From Nautilus pompilius (Eukaryota; Mollusca; Cephalopoda; Nautilida; Nautilidae): a DNA stretch of 64,000 nt. The position numbers and the translations under genes are program-made. This document shows, in pieces, positions 1 through 12,229 of the stretch. The DNA lies in assembly GCA_018389105.1 (NCBI GenBank), contig JACATO010000589.1, forward strand, positions 1,600,001 through 1,664,000. The letters are read 5' to 3'. Under the pieces are notes generated by a model, which saw only the letters and a program-made list of their open reading frames with translations, made no database searches and was not told the DNA's origin. Numbering within the stretch: position 1 is the stretch's first letter; the number at the start of each line of letters is the position of its first letter.

Positions 1-2273
1 TCCGGTTGTTCAGGGAAGATCGTACAATACTTTTGATGGTTTCTGTTTTACTTAATAAGATAAAATAACAGAAATGGACTTACGTCCAAAAGTTGACACT
101 TTGTGTTTAGAACTGTCGTGGGGTCAATCAAGATTAGAGAAAGTCAGACATTGCGAAACGATCCATCAAGGCTGGACGTCCGTCTAGCTAATCAGTAACA
201 CGACTGTCAAATATTCACCTTCCTTTGCCTGTTTTTAATGATGTGATCCCCTTTGATCGTTAATTAAAAACAGAAGGAATAAAGTTTCTAGTATATATTT
301 TTTTCTTTTATTTCATACCTGTAATAGAGGTACTGAATCGGGAAGCTTGATCAAAGAATAGAGTTTTGAATACACTCGCCAAAATATATCTTTTATGAAA
401 TTATGAATATATCGCAATCTTTCAAAAAAGAGAGAATCTTTCTTCGCGTTAAAGATGGCGACCGACCGGACCGGTTTCTTGGGGCAGCATTTCTTCTGGT
501 TAGAACAGATCTATTATAAAAATGCTGACCATATTGGTGTGTAGACCGCCATTTCGTAGAGTGTCAGAATGTTGCCAGATTTAGGCAATATCAACTACAT
601 TCAGCATCTATTGATTTAATACAGATGGATATACCTCATCTTTCATCGAATTTAGCAATAAAGAAGTTTAAACGATGAATACTGAAGGCAGTGTTTTACC
701 AATCCAATCAAGATAAGTAAATCTCTGCTTATCGTTTACTTATATTTACTTATGAACACGGACTTCGATAATTTCTTGTTGTGCATTATAAACGCAGTGT
801 TGTTGCTCGGTGAGGAAATACAGTTCAAAGCTGTTAGAGCGGCAGCCAGCCGACGATAAAGCCCCTTGTGGGGGTTGTGCCAAAGACGCGCTACTGGAAA
901 TAGGGAATCACCAAAACTCGGAGAGTTTAAGTCGGGACTGAATGAATCTCAGTCAGCTGGACAACTTATGTGGCGAAAGAAACTCCCTTTTACCTTTAAC
1001 GTCTGCCTTAAAGACACGAAATAAAAGCCTCACGTGTTATGTAAAGAGGACCTTTTACAAATATCTATGTCAGCCGTTGGTGATAAATCACAAAACTGCT
1101 TTTGGTCCAGTGAATTCCAAATGGAGTGCGACACCAGCAACAGCACCAACCTACGTGCACTGGTTGCACCATTTCTTGATCTTAACCAAGCCAAAGCCCT
1201 GGCGCTGACTGGCCTCAAATTCAGGACTGAAATGTCTATTGTTTATTGACCACCGGCACCAGATGGTTAGGGTCTCAAGAGATTCTGCTGCCGGTTTGTT
1301 GGCTGTAACCGGTTTTCTGCAGGTATGCATTACTGAAACTGAGGTCTGAGCATTTCATTGATTAGCTAGATCCGTATTTAAGTCTATTAACGGCCTCAAA
1401 ACCTGTTGGAACAAATCAGTGACTGGCCAGACTCAGCGAGGAGACAGTGCTTGCTTCCTTTAGCTTCTTGAGCGGAACCCACAGCTCCCTCGGTGCGCTA
1501 AAATATCTATCTGACAGACTTTACCAACCGCAGAAACTTTTACAGATGAAGTGTCACGGCTGCTCTAAAAGCATTTGTAAGTGTGTGAGTTCTGTGAAGT
1601 CTATGTTAACAGGACACGCGGTGCAGGTGCACGATGCGAATTCCCACTGAAGTTCTCCAGTCAAAGAGGTTTGGCGACCTCACGATAAGCGCACATGACG
1701 AATTTCAGATGAAATCTGCTTCCTGTCGAAACTGTCTGACCCTCAACATTTTTTGAGGCTGTGTATCACAGACACCAGGTAAACGTCAACATTATGATAT
1801 CTGACTTCATGCCCGCCTCAGTTTTCCGTACATTGTTGTGAAAGTAATAATCACGTGATGGTTATGCCAGTGAATGTCGTACAAGAATTCCTTAGGCGTG
1901 AACAACTTCAGGGACTATAGAGAAGAGGCAGATTCTGATGCAAAAGCGAGTTTGGTATTTTATTTTACACAAATCAATTGGTTATATTGTATGTATATAA
2001 ATATTGTGGTGTATTGGCTTCTGACTAAGTACGCAGTATTATTATCAAAAATTGATATCCTGGTGATGAAAAAAAAAATCTATAATTTCATATTTTTACT
2101 TAAAACATGGTAAAACTAAAATGAAATACAGTCATTTCTTAGTATTTTCCATAAAATCATAATCATACTTTCCGTATTATCAATAAAGTATATTACCTAT
2201 TTTCGTGCACCATTAGTTAAAGAAAACTAACTTACAAACCGTAAAAATGTATTATTGTTCTGCATGCGGCTTA
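1..2273. other. Non-coding flank left of the GPCR exon
   Basis: No gene could be supported here. If the GPCR gene is active, its first intron begins at about 2456 and runs leftward through this stretch. I looked on the minus strand for a following exon (TM3, DRY-like motif) and saw none. A plus-strand open frame at 1447-1650 ends in a cysteine-containing stretch (CHGCSKSICKC). It faintly recalls the cysteine-rich tail of some repetitive element proteins, but too little is preserved to name it. Confidence 0.5.
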
Positions 2274-2454
2274 TTAATTTGCCATAATATTCAAACGTAA
2301 TATGCATATTAAAAACAAACACTTTGTTGTGACCACCTGTGGAATATGCGAAGATGGTGTACAGCTTATGATATATCGCATAGTAGGCAGAGAAAATACC
2401 ACCGAAGTGGTTTCAAATGTTCGGACAGGGCCTGACAGGAATGAAACAACACCT

Positions 2455-2456
2455 AC
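2455..2456 (-). other. Splice donor of the GPCR exon
   Basis: On the minus strand the sequence reads AAG|GTAGGTG, close to the eukaryotic donor consensus. It falls in phase 0 directly after the VPVK motif at the end of TM2, where GPCR similarity stops. No matching acceptor was identified to the left. Confidence 0.8.
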
Positions 2457-2747
2457 CTTGACAGGTACACATATCATCACCAACAAGAGATCCGCCGAGG
2501 CTAAACTTAGCAAGAAAATGTTCGTAATGCTTCTCATTCGCTGGTACATGACGATGGAGAGGATGACCAGCGAGTTTCCCACCAGGCCAAACACCAAGGT
2601 CAACCCGTAGAGCAGAGACACTGGTATCAATTCTGGTAGCGGTAAGCTTGCCACCGACTCATCGTAGTCGTATATGTAATCTAAGTTATCGTGAGTAGTT
2701 ACATCTACTATCCCCGAAGTTGTATTGTTGGTGTCCGGAGTAATCAT
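2457..2747 (-). CDS. First coding exon of a rhodopsin-family (class A) peptide-type GPCR; partial
   Basis: Seen: 97 codons from an ATG with A at -3. The N-terminus is extracellular, with overlapping N-glycosylation sites at N7/N8 and an acidic tyrosine patch (residues 23-30, DYIYDYDE). A hydrophobic TM1 follows with the class A GN motif (residues 57-58). The short first intracellular loop is RMRSITN (70-76), and TM2 carries the conserved Asp86 in LASADLLLV. The exon ends after CVPVK at AAG|GTAGGT, a near-consensus donor, giving a phase-0 intron. The frame stays open past the donor, but similarity to GPCRs stops exactly there. Known: class A peptide receptors bind neuropeptides at the plasma membrane and signal through G proteins; many are spliced near the end of TM2. 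Inference: a neuropeptide or hormone receptor, of the CCK/ghrelin/allatostatin-like broad group. The ligand cannot be read from this piece. TM3-TM7 are not in the window. Confidence 0.86.
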
Positions 2748-3409
2748 TGTTATATCTTTTTTGGAAAAGCAGTTTCCAACTGATCAGTTCGAGCTCTGTT
2801 CTGAGAGGTTTTTTCCTTTATTTTATCGGGACCACTTCTTATATGTGCTTTTCTTGACACAACCTTTTAAGCAGCGTTTATCGCGGCACACACAAGTATC
2901 TCTGTTTATGGAGTCGCACTTAAGATGCATTTGATAAGCAGCCTGGTTGCGTACAGTGATTATAAACTCGGCCTCCGTCGTTCATAACCCGTACAGGTCA
3001 AACCGAAGACCGGCGATTACTAATTACTCACTCGAAGCACAAGAATGCCTTGTAACAGAGGCCCAGCCCCCTCCCTTTTTCCACCTCTCCCTCTCGGTCC
3101 CGACGCTTGTCTGACAGCTCCTCATAACGTGTTGATTGACGGGTTGGCCTCCACTCAGACACGGCGGGAGGAAAGCCAGGCGTGCAGACATCACTACGTT
3201 TTTTGTTTTTTTGTTGTTATATCAGGTTTTAAGAATCAGTCTGCAGCAGGGTGCGTGCCACGTCCCCATCTGTGGACTAGAAACCGATGTTGGGGGTACG
3301 GGTCTGGTTGCATCAATGACGTGGATCGGATTTCATCCGCTCAGCAGCGTCAGAATGCGGAGACAGAAATGAAATCCGGGTGTTATCGAGGGAATTTCTA
3401 GACTTTAAT
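2748..3409. other. Upstream side of the GPCR exon; no gene seen
   Basis: This is 5' of the GPCR start on the minus strand and probably holds its 5' UTR, an upstream intron or its promoter. I see no convincing TATA box or initiator. The open frames at 3045-3401 and 3136-3372 overlap one another, lack recognisable motifs and look incidental. Confidence 0.4.
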
Positions 3410-3417
3410 CCCCTAAA
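3410..3417. repeat. Left target-site duplication (CCCCTAAA)
   Basis: Eight-base direct repeat matching 3949-3956 on the other side of the element, the size expected for hAT insertion. Confidence 0.75.
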
Positions 3418-3418
3418 C

Positions 3419-3948
3419 CAGTGGTTCTTAACTTATTTTGGGTCACGGACCCCCTCCCCAAAAAGGGTCCTGATTCCCCTTTAAGTGAGGAATAAAGGGC
3501 TTTGCCACCCACCCCCCCCCAACAAATTCCTGGCTACGCCACTGTCCGGAAGTACTAACAATATTATAATAACTAGTTTGGAACGAAAAGCTATGAAGCT
3601 AAGCTACCACTGGAAATAACTAGATTTTTGCCTTAAAATACCATGACACGATGTAAGCAAAGCCAAGTATCCATAGTAGCAGGCAACGCTTCTGTTTATT
3701 CCTATCAACGGGAAATATTCGAGACATAACTGTCGATGACGATGGTTGTACGTTATCTGGCCACGTGCAGAATCACTCTACACTTGTTTGGAATGAAACA
3801 GTACCTTATTGGGTATAATTTGACATAAAATTGAATTTTCAAAAAGGATTTTAAAGTAACAAGATGTCACGAAGATAAAGTCAATTTTACGCTCTCGGTT
3901 CACGGACCCGCTGAAGCCCTTCCACGGACCCCTGGTTAAGAACCACTG
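3419..3948. mobile_element. Non-autonomous hAT-like element (MITE) with terminal inverted repeats
   Basis: The left end begins CAGTGGTTCTTAAC and the right end finishes with its exact inverse, GTTAAGAACCACTG. Subterminal repeats containing CACGGACCCC occur inside both ends. The flanks carry an 8-bp direct repeat, CCCCTAAA, at 3410-3417 and 3949-3956; the left copy is separated from CAG by one extra C. CAG...CTG ends and 8-bp duplications are typical of hAT transposons. The 530-bp interior has no open frame of note, so the element would depend on a transposase in trans. An internal CCTGGCTACGCCACTG (3528-3543) resembles the outer end of a different hAT-type repeat, suggesting nesting or a composite origin. 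Confidence 0.85.
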
Positions 3949-3956
3949 CCCCTAAA
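3949..3956. repeat. Right target-site duplication (CCCCTAAA)
   Basis: Perfect copy of the 8 bases at 3410-3417, directly after the right terminal CTG of the element. Confidence 0.75.
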
Positions 3957-4877
3957 TCAAACAGTATTCAAAGATTAATTTTCAGCGTTGTTTCACCTCT
4001 ATCTAACCTTCACAACGAGTGCTTTTATTTTAATTTCTTGAAATATTTTAGTTTTTTCGAAATGAGCAAAAGAAGTGTAAATTAAATCACCAAGACGCAC
4101 GATGTTTTGCCTAACCTCTAATGGCTGCATTAAAAACAGACATGTCTCTCTTTACTTGGTATTTACTGTATTTCATATTTCCTTGTTGTAAGTAGACCCC
4201 CAACGTCGTTTTCAGCGCATTACTTCTCCACAAGGTCGAGAACGGAGCTGCACCAACGGATTTAACGGTCTTTGGAGTGATTCGGACCTTTTCTTGTTGA
4301 TGTTCAACAGTTTCAGTCATGTTGCGATTGGGGTGTGTGTGTCACTGAAGTGGCCATAATAAATACCGTGTAATGGCAATCATTGAGGAATAGGTGACCA
4401 TGGACTTTTGTCTGGTGCCATTCTTATCTTTATTTTTGGAGTCTGTAATTTAAATTCTTCCCGTGGACGCTTATTTTAAACCTACGAGAAGCGTTCTTAG
4501 ACTTGGTAGATAAAACTCTGCTGTGTATTAGTTTACTTATTTTTTTTGTAAACTGGAATTCTATTCATATCGTTTTGTAGATTATCAGAAATATAAGTTT
4601 TTATGCAAGGTTTTACCTTATACCAAGAGCATAAAATAGAAGGCGTCTTTTCCTTCGTATTTAACGACTAACATAAAAAACACCTAAGCATTGTCTTTAC
4701 GTGCTATTTGCATGATTTAATATCACATAGTAAACATCGTATAAAGTCCATAAAAACATTACCTTTATTTACTTTACTGCTGTCAAAAAAAAAGGGGGGA
4801 AATTATCTCCAGAAATCCGGTAACACTTGAAAATGTTTTTTATGTTGTCTCCCTTAAACTGTCTACTCACTCAGGCA
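3957..4877. other. Intergenic; nothing recognised
   Basis: AT-rich sequence. The only open frame (4111-4320, minus) has no recognisable motif and is treated as chance. A short A-run followed by G occurs near 4786-4800. Confidence 0.4.
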
Positions 4878-4879
4878 TA

Positions 4880-5061
4880 ATTGTGGACTCACCAGTGAAA
4901 TATTTCCTGAAAAATACTGTGATGAAGACTGCTACAGAAACGTGTCGTAAATCTTTTGTCATGTATATTCTTCTAACATATATTTGCAATAAATATGTAA
5001 CTAGATATAGCAATGGAGGGATGATGCCAGTTTCAAGATATTTCTTTGGAGAGTCTACAAT
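4880..5061. mobile_element. Imperfect inverted-repeat element (MITE-like)
   Basis: The left arm starting ATTGTGGACTCACCA (4880) is mirrored by the right arm, whose reverse complement starts ATTGTAGACTCTCCA (from 5061). Over about 30 bases per arm most positions match (arms 4880-4909 and 5032-5061), with weaker similarity further in. As a result the two strands encode mirror-like peptides starting near DSP-KY in both directions. Total length is about 180 bp with no coding content. This fits an old foldback or MITE element; the superfamily cannot be decided. No clear target-site duplication was seen. Confidence 0.55.
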
Positions 5062-5064
5062 CAC

Positions 5065-8000
5065 ACCATATTGTTCGGTTTATTTGACTTTTCACTAATG
5101 CGTTATGTTTGGAATAAAATAATTTGGTTAAAAGTGACGTTGCTGAGTATTAACAGATTTTTTTCAGGCTGATATCTAAAAATGCCATATTTATTTCTAG
5201 TGTGAAGTTTTATACAATACAGTAAGTGAAAGCTTTACGTACCGAATAAGCTTTAAAAGGTTAATGAAAACACCGCAAGGTGGCGTTAACTTTATGGGTT
5301 TCCGCCACTTTCACCAGGTAGCGCGGAACTTTAATAATTAACGGACAGACTTTGGCAGAGTTAAGTCTTACTTAGCCACATACATCTCAAATCATTATAA
5401 TACAATTACCAAATTTATTGATTTATTTGGCAAAAGTTTGGTTAAACATACGCAGTGAAACTTTCAAACTGCTTTAAAAAAAAAAAGCGAGAGAGAGAGA
5501 AAAGAAGAAATTTTAAAAATTAAATATTTTTAAAAGTTCGTGATGTCAATTTTATTCCCGCGAAAGGCTAAAATCTAAGCGATATCGAAGGCTAAAGACG
5601 TTTGCGGCTAATGAAAAAACTGGAAACAGACAAAAAAATATCTACTTTTGACAGTACAATGGTTAATTTTCTTTTATTTAAAAAAATACAAAAAAAACAC
5701 CGTGTTTAGAAAGGAACGGATGCAAATTCTTAATATTTGGCAGGTAGGTGCTTACGATTTAACAAAAGTGACATTTTAACTGACAGATAACGAGTTGGGA
5801 ATCTGTCCTTGAAAATAAAATTTTACAGGACGGAATCTAAAGTTTGTACTGCCATTAAATTGATAGCTTTTATAACTTTTGCTGTGCATATGTAGTGGAG
5901 CTCATTGAGTACCCGACAAGAAGTTACTTTTAAAACTGAAACCGTCAATCCAATTAGTTAGTAAATAATTTCGCATTGTTTTCACTATCGAAAATCGGTT
6001 TTTTGTTTTGTTAAAATCAATAGCACTGCTTTTCCAGTTCTCGTTATATTAAATTTTAGACAAGTGTCAGCTGTGTTATTGCATTTCAAAAACCAGTTGT
6101 GGGTGGTAGCATAATTTTCTCTTTAAAGGCAAAGTGATGACGAAAGCCACACTGGATGTAAGTGTGGATGCCAGCAGGAACAACGTCACAAACCACAGTC
6201 ACTTGAAACATTTCGTTTTCCATAATAAAATGGAAGAAAAACCAAACATAAAAGAACCGTTTGTTTCACTATGATTGTCTGAATGATTTGTAAGTAAACT
6301 TAGTAAATACGGTTTTCTTTATGTACTTTATAAATCTATTTTCTCCAGGACTTTTCTTTATATTAGCCCAGAAATAGTGGTCTCCAAGTATTTGTATAGA
6401 CAAGAATTATTGTTAAAGATTAGGTGGTAAAAGGGGTCATCAGGAAATGGACCTCTCGGAGTTCTGCAGCTACTGATACTAGTAGAGAGTCCAATTAGCC
6501 TCATATGAAGTCTGTGATCATAAGAGACGCTGTCTTATGTAATAACTGCGCTCAGTATCGCTGATGAGTCTTCGATAACCATCTTCATACAGAGAGCACA
6601 GGAAAGGTGGTAAACAGCCAAGCAATGAGTCTTGGCCATACAGACGGAAGGTTAGTACACTGTATTTCTATGATGCTTCAAGTTTTATTTTAGTATTACG
6701 ATTTATTTGTTGCCGAAACAACGACGGAATCCACATTATTCTTTGAATATTTTTACAGAAACTTAAGCAAAAATAAAGACAAACGTATATACACAGTTTA
6801 TTTAACTCGAGTTACCGATCGATATTATAGATTTTCTTATTAGGATACACTGGACGAAAACTCGTCATTTATTGTTCGTACAGTAGTTGCTACATTTAAA
6901 AAATGAAAAGCATCTATGTATGGAATTTAATTCACATTTAGGAGTGACCGGAATTAATTATTGTTACAGAGGTAAGTCGTTAAAGCATCAGTAATTCCTA
7001 ATTAAACGTATAGCCTCAGCTAGAATCAACGTTACACACCGTGACCTGGGTCAATTATAGACCATCTATACATTTAATCGGTGATCTAACAAAATACTCA
7101 TACAAGGACTAGTTTCAGTCTACCCTACTATGTTTCATATTTAGTGTGACTTAAATGCACTGTGAAGATGATCTTTCGGTTCTGATGGCAAAAAATATAA
7201 TTAGCGAGTTTTTCTTTTATCAGAGCTAGGAATTGCATATTTCCAAATTATAAACAAAAATGTTTATTCGAGACTTTAAGTTACTTTCGTGTTTTATTCT
7301 ATGCTTTCCTTGACAGTTTGCACGTCGACCGTTGCCATTTGACTGTATATTGATGTTAGAATTACCTTTGCTTAGTAAACTGATTTAATTTGAAGCAAAC
7401 AGAAATAAACTGTGACTTCGTAGCCGCAAGACCAAAAGAAGAAAACAAATAGAAGCGCAATTTTGATAGTTCTTACCCGACCTACATTTGAAGTATTTGC
7501 CACCAGTGTATTTTGCAGGAACAGGCTTATTTCAAACAGCAGCCAGCAGGTAATTCATTAAAAAGTCAGTTTTTCTTCAAGGTCTGGCATACAGAAACTC
7601 GATAAAATTCGCGAATTGACACTTATCGCACCTAACCGCCTTTGATCCCCACTAAAAGCGGGTATATACAGTACATAGTATATCATTAGAGCACAGAATT
7701 AAATACCACCAGAAGTTGGTGATTTCAGAAATTCTTTAAATAAAACGCATCTCAACCCAGGGTTGTTTATTGTGAATCAGGGCATCAATTTCGGCATGAC
7801 AACAGAAGACGTTTCAGCCAGTATTGTGAATGGCATCTTCCTCGTGATCGTCGAATGACGACGATGCACTGATAAGCGATGAAACCTCTGAAAAGACCTT
7901 TTCGTTCCAGATGAAGTTTCGTTTGGTGCTTATTTCATTTTCTTCATATTTGATCGTTAGTTTGATGCAATGTATTTGTAAATGGCCGGAACACGGACTT

Positions 8001-8119
8001 CATAGCCAAAGTAAGAACTGGAGCACATTATGGGTTAGTCGTTCGCGAAGAACGCTTCTCTTACAGTTAATTTCTTAAAATTAGTGTAGTCTTGCAGCTG
8101 AAATACGTTCAACAGATTT
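5065..8119. other. Intergenic; nothing recognised
   Basis: Three kilobases of AT-rich DNA with no open frame above about 60 codons and no recognisable RNA gene. It contains a short purine tract of A and GA near 5475-5510. Some parts (about 6120-6620 and 7770-7960) are less AT-rich and may be old repeats, but I could not assign them. Confidence 0.4.
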
Positions 8120-8845
8120 TCCTCGAGCATAAATTCAAAAGACTTCTCTAACCCGAGTAAAATCCCCCCACAATATAAATGCAAGTACACAATCTTGTTT
8201 TACGCCATTTGTGATGGAAAATGCGTTAGAAAACTTAATCTTTGCTTTGACTAAGCCCTACATGCGATCGTGCAGTGGTAGAATTATTTTCATCAATTAG
8301 ATTTGGTAGCGAGAGTTTGATAATAGTGTCCGCAGAACAACTTTGATTGCAGTGTCAAATACTGTGGTCTAATCAATAAAAACTCCATAGAGATTTGGGT
8401 TCTGCTCACGATATTTTCTTGAAGTTTATGTACTATATATATATATATATATTAAAGGTAGATCTATTAAATCTGAGCTAATCTGTGCTTCTGGAAGGAA
8501 GCTCTCTGAAATAGCACTAATGATGCGATTAAATATGATAACTAAGATTTTTCCAGTTGATGAGAGAAGGGATGCTCCTCTGTAGTTTCTATAATCAGGT
8601 TTTGAGTCTTTCACTTTAAAATAGGGGTAATGTTGGCATCCTTTAAGTCGAGTGATAGAGATTCACTCTTTCAAATTGATGAGAACGTCTCGTGAAAAAT
8701 TGAAGTGGAAACCGGATCAGTCCTGCTTGTACATTTTTGCTGGAATTCTGTTGGAGCCAGGAACTCCCCCAATCTTAGATAATTCGATTAACATAATTAT
8801 TTCTTCGATGATGAATGGGTCATCCAGCTCGTACTGAACAGATTG
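8120..8845 (-). pseudogene. Non-LTR retrotransposon (LINE) reverse-transcriptase relic
   Basis: Seen on the minus strand, split over frames: the linker before RT (ELDDP...GGVPGSNRIPAKMYK), then NYRGASLLSSTGKIL (near 8540-8600), then LQEN followed by a region matching the motif-A part of RT, and finally NGVKQDCVLA near 8180-8210. These follow in the order expected for the fingers and palm of LINE reverse transcriptase (NYRGISLLS..GK, LxKAFDTV, NGVKQGCVLAP). Known: such RTs copy element RNA at a nicked target. The frame changes several times and stops intervene. A TA dinucleotide repeat (8434-8452) sits inside the relic between the fingers and motif-A parts. The YxDD box lies beyond the preserved part. 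It is a dead fragment; the clade is uncertain. Confidence 0.72.
8434..8452. repeat. (TA)n microsatellite
   Basis: About nine uninterrupted TA units, inserted within the LINE relic. Confidence 0.9.
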
Positions 8846-11800
8846 TTTATTAACGTAGTTCAATGCTTAATTCTTCGATACACGATTGCTCAATCAAAAG
8901 GGTATCCAAATGATTGCAAAACCTAATAAGCATTTATTTTAAAACACAAATAAATTAAAAGTATTCTCCGAACCAATTGCTGTAACGACGACTGCGTTTT
9001 CATGTACGCTACATTTATATTCTTTGCTAAAAGATTTGTGCTAAACAAAAGAGACAAGTTTACGATAAACGATCAGTTTTTTTTTATATCAGTAGGATTA
9101 TCGAATCATTTGTTAAATAAAAATTATAGATAGTTCGCATCTTTTTTGTGTTTAACCGTTGGAGTGCCAATGTGGTTTAATAAACACAAACAATTTATTT
9201 TAAAAATTACTAACTTCAGTTTGATGATGAAAATTCATTTTTCTATTAACACCTAAATAATTAAATTGTAGTTTCATATATTTCATTAAAACTAAATTTC
9301 ACATGTATGTAAATACATTGCCCTGCCATAATACCATGGAAACCTTTATATATAAATGTATTTGACCAAAATGTACTTATTTAGGGGGTAGTCTTGTATC
9401 CACTGGACGTCCTGGTAGGCTGATAACTAACTCCAAATTATCAATATGATAAAAACAGCCGAATCCTACAACATTTCTCCGGTTACCCGAGACCGCCTTA
9501 TAGGCGGTTCCAAGCAAGGCCATGGTAAACGACAGATCCAGACTATCGCAAAGTTTACCAAGACAACTGTCTTTGGGGTATTATAAACATAATTAGAGAA
9601 TTAGAGAAGTTTTAATACCAGAAATACTAATATAAAGCATTATTTACCGTAAAAATTCACTTGTTAACATTGCTCGCACAACAGAAAATACGCCGAAAAT
9701 AGTCCAAAATTATTTCCAACTTTCTTGGCTGCTGAAGTTGTAAAGTGTATAAAGAAACAGATTTTTTCAATAGGAGCGAAACGCTTGGGAAGGTCTGGTC
9801 AGAAAACATATGTGGCAAGACCTTCGCGTGTTGGCGATGTCCACAGGAGTCGAGTTTACATTTAAGGAAGTGAGGTCGAATCTGCGCTTTAAAAAAACGT
9901 AGCAAAGACGGAATCGCAATATCTTCGACTCACAATTAAATAAGGTGGTCAGATTATCACAATATGAACTGAAATTATGCGTGCTAGAAGAAGAATTCTG
10001 GTGTTTCCATAAGCATTCAGTAATTCCTAGTGTATTTCCACCTTATAGACACATCTACCACTGTTCCAAGAAAGCATACTGAGTTTCTATGAGCATATTC
10101 TTCTGAAAAATGGCGCTACATTCCACAAATTTGAAATAATCGCAGTCTAGAAGAGAAATCAAAGCAATGAACCTTTTTCTCTAGAAGCACAAAAGGTTGG
10201 GTGAGAATCTAGGAGTATTTGAACCGTCATATAAGAGAAACCTCTCCACATCGCACCAATATGATGATTCAAAGAACTGCTATTCACTCCCACAGCCGTT
10301 TGTTGACTCCATGAAGCTAAATATTTTAGCAGTGACAGCAGCAATACCAGTAATAAACTGGACATATTTATCTAGCAATAACGAATAAAAAATTCTTTGG
10401 ATCGAGAAAAAAGAATTCACCTTCAAACCTTGGTAAAATCTGATGTATAGCTGTATAAGTTTTGTTCGATAGATACAAGATCATTCCAACTGTTTCAGTG
10501 ATTCCATTAACAGGATATTGACATTTTACCCAATGGTGGCTTCTTATGAATTCCAACGTTACTGCATTTGATTAAGATATTATCTCATCAAATGAATATT
10601 ATTAAGTCTCTGATTTTATAATCTAATGTTTGAAAATCCGTTCCCTTATATTATTATTTGCATAATGATTACAGCCTGGAATCCACAAGCAATCCACTAA
10701 CGATGAGCAGATCTTTTTATTTATAAACTCCGTAACGGTAAGTACATTCCATCTGTTTGGTATTTACTGGCGTTTAATAATTATAATGATTTACTTCCCA
10801 TGATACTGTCCAGGTTTGGATACTGTAAAATAATAATACTTTTTTAAATAATAAGGAAAACCCCTAAAACACATTACGCATAAATGTGATCAATAAGTTT
10901 CCTTCAATGTTAACATTTTTCGCCATCAGTCATATATTGCGCGTTTAATTTTCTAATAGAAAAGTAAAAATTCGACTGCTGCTGCACGAGGAAATTTACT
11001 GGATATTCTTCAACAAGATAAGTTAGCTATTCGAGACCTTGTCATTTTCACTTTTGGTCCGTGTAAAGTCATAGTAAAGTTCATTTATACACGTCTTACT
11101 TTAGTGTAACACAGCATAGTTTCATCGTTACAACATCAAAAAATATATATATTTGTACATTTAATTGCAGCTTACCTTTTACCAAAATTATTAATGCAGA
11201 AGAAAGCTTAAATTACCATAGCTGTGACCAGATCGCATCTTTAAAACCGAAGGTAGAAAACACGTGAAAAGGCGGCATGAGCGCGTAGAGATGCCTGTGA
11301 CATCACCCGACAATGAAACTTTAAAAAATTGTAAATAATTTAAAATATGCTTATCTAGAAAGGCACGCTCAATTATATACATACAATTGTGGGTACAAAT
11401 CGGCGGACATCAGTCGGGTATTAAATTCGGTGGAGCAGCTGTAAAATGGCGCCAGTAAGGCCGACCTTGCTACGAATTATGATGTTATGCAATTATGAAA
11501 AGAATGTAGACGAGTCATCTATAGTCAAGTGAAGTCAACAACACGCTTCACAGAGGAAATTTCCGTTATGCAGGTGCGGATGATCATGGCCAAAGAAGAA
11601 TGGCTTTGTGGAACAGGATGCTCAGTTCCTTTTAAATCTAACACAGGGATCCTGTCTACGCAAACTGTCAGAAAACCGATGCCATAATGGGGGATTGCGC
11701 GCAGACAGCAGAAGCAATTGCTATATTTAATTATCTAGTCGTATGGTGCTCGTCTAGAAAGTGTCCAATGTTGGTAGGAGATGTTTCTTGATGAAGTCGA

Positions 11801-12229
11801 TCCAATTTCCACTTCTTTTATGACAAGTTACATGTGTGGTAGAATTGAAGAGAAAAAAACGCACGTATTTCCGGCAGTTGTTAGGCATAACAAAACAAGA
11901 GAAAAGTTAATTTTCCAGGGAAGTTAAGTTCCAAAGTTTTTCAGTTATAGATCATTTTTGTGACGTCATCGGTAGGTAGGTGCACCCCAGGAACTTTCCA
12001 AAATCGTGAAACTCTTAAGAGTCGCCCTGAAGAAGGAGTGTAAAGAAAAGCCAGCTCAAATATTCGCATGCCTCATTTTAAGCGTACTCAGACTATACCC
12101 AACATGTGGTCACCCTCAATGCTGACTACCTATCTTCAGTGGTAGATTTTCTGTACAAACTTTTGACGTCATTCTTTCATTAGTATGATCTGATGATGCA
12201 ATCCATTTTATTACTGACGCCCATCTTTA
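8846..12229. other. Intergenic; nothing recognised
   Basis: AT-rich. A small hairpin (ACCGCC at 9492-9497 pairing with GGCGGT at 9503-9508) lies in a less AT-rich patch at 9390-9560 that may be an old repeat. Open frames at 9657-9905, 10159-10365 and 11191-11382 have no recognisable motif. Confidence 0.4.
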
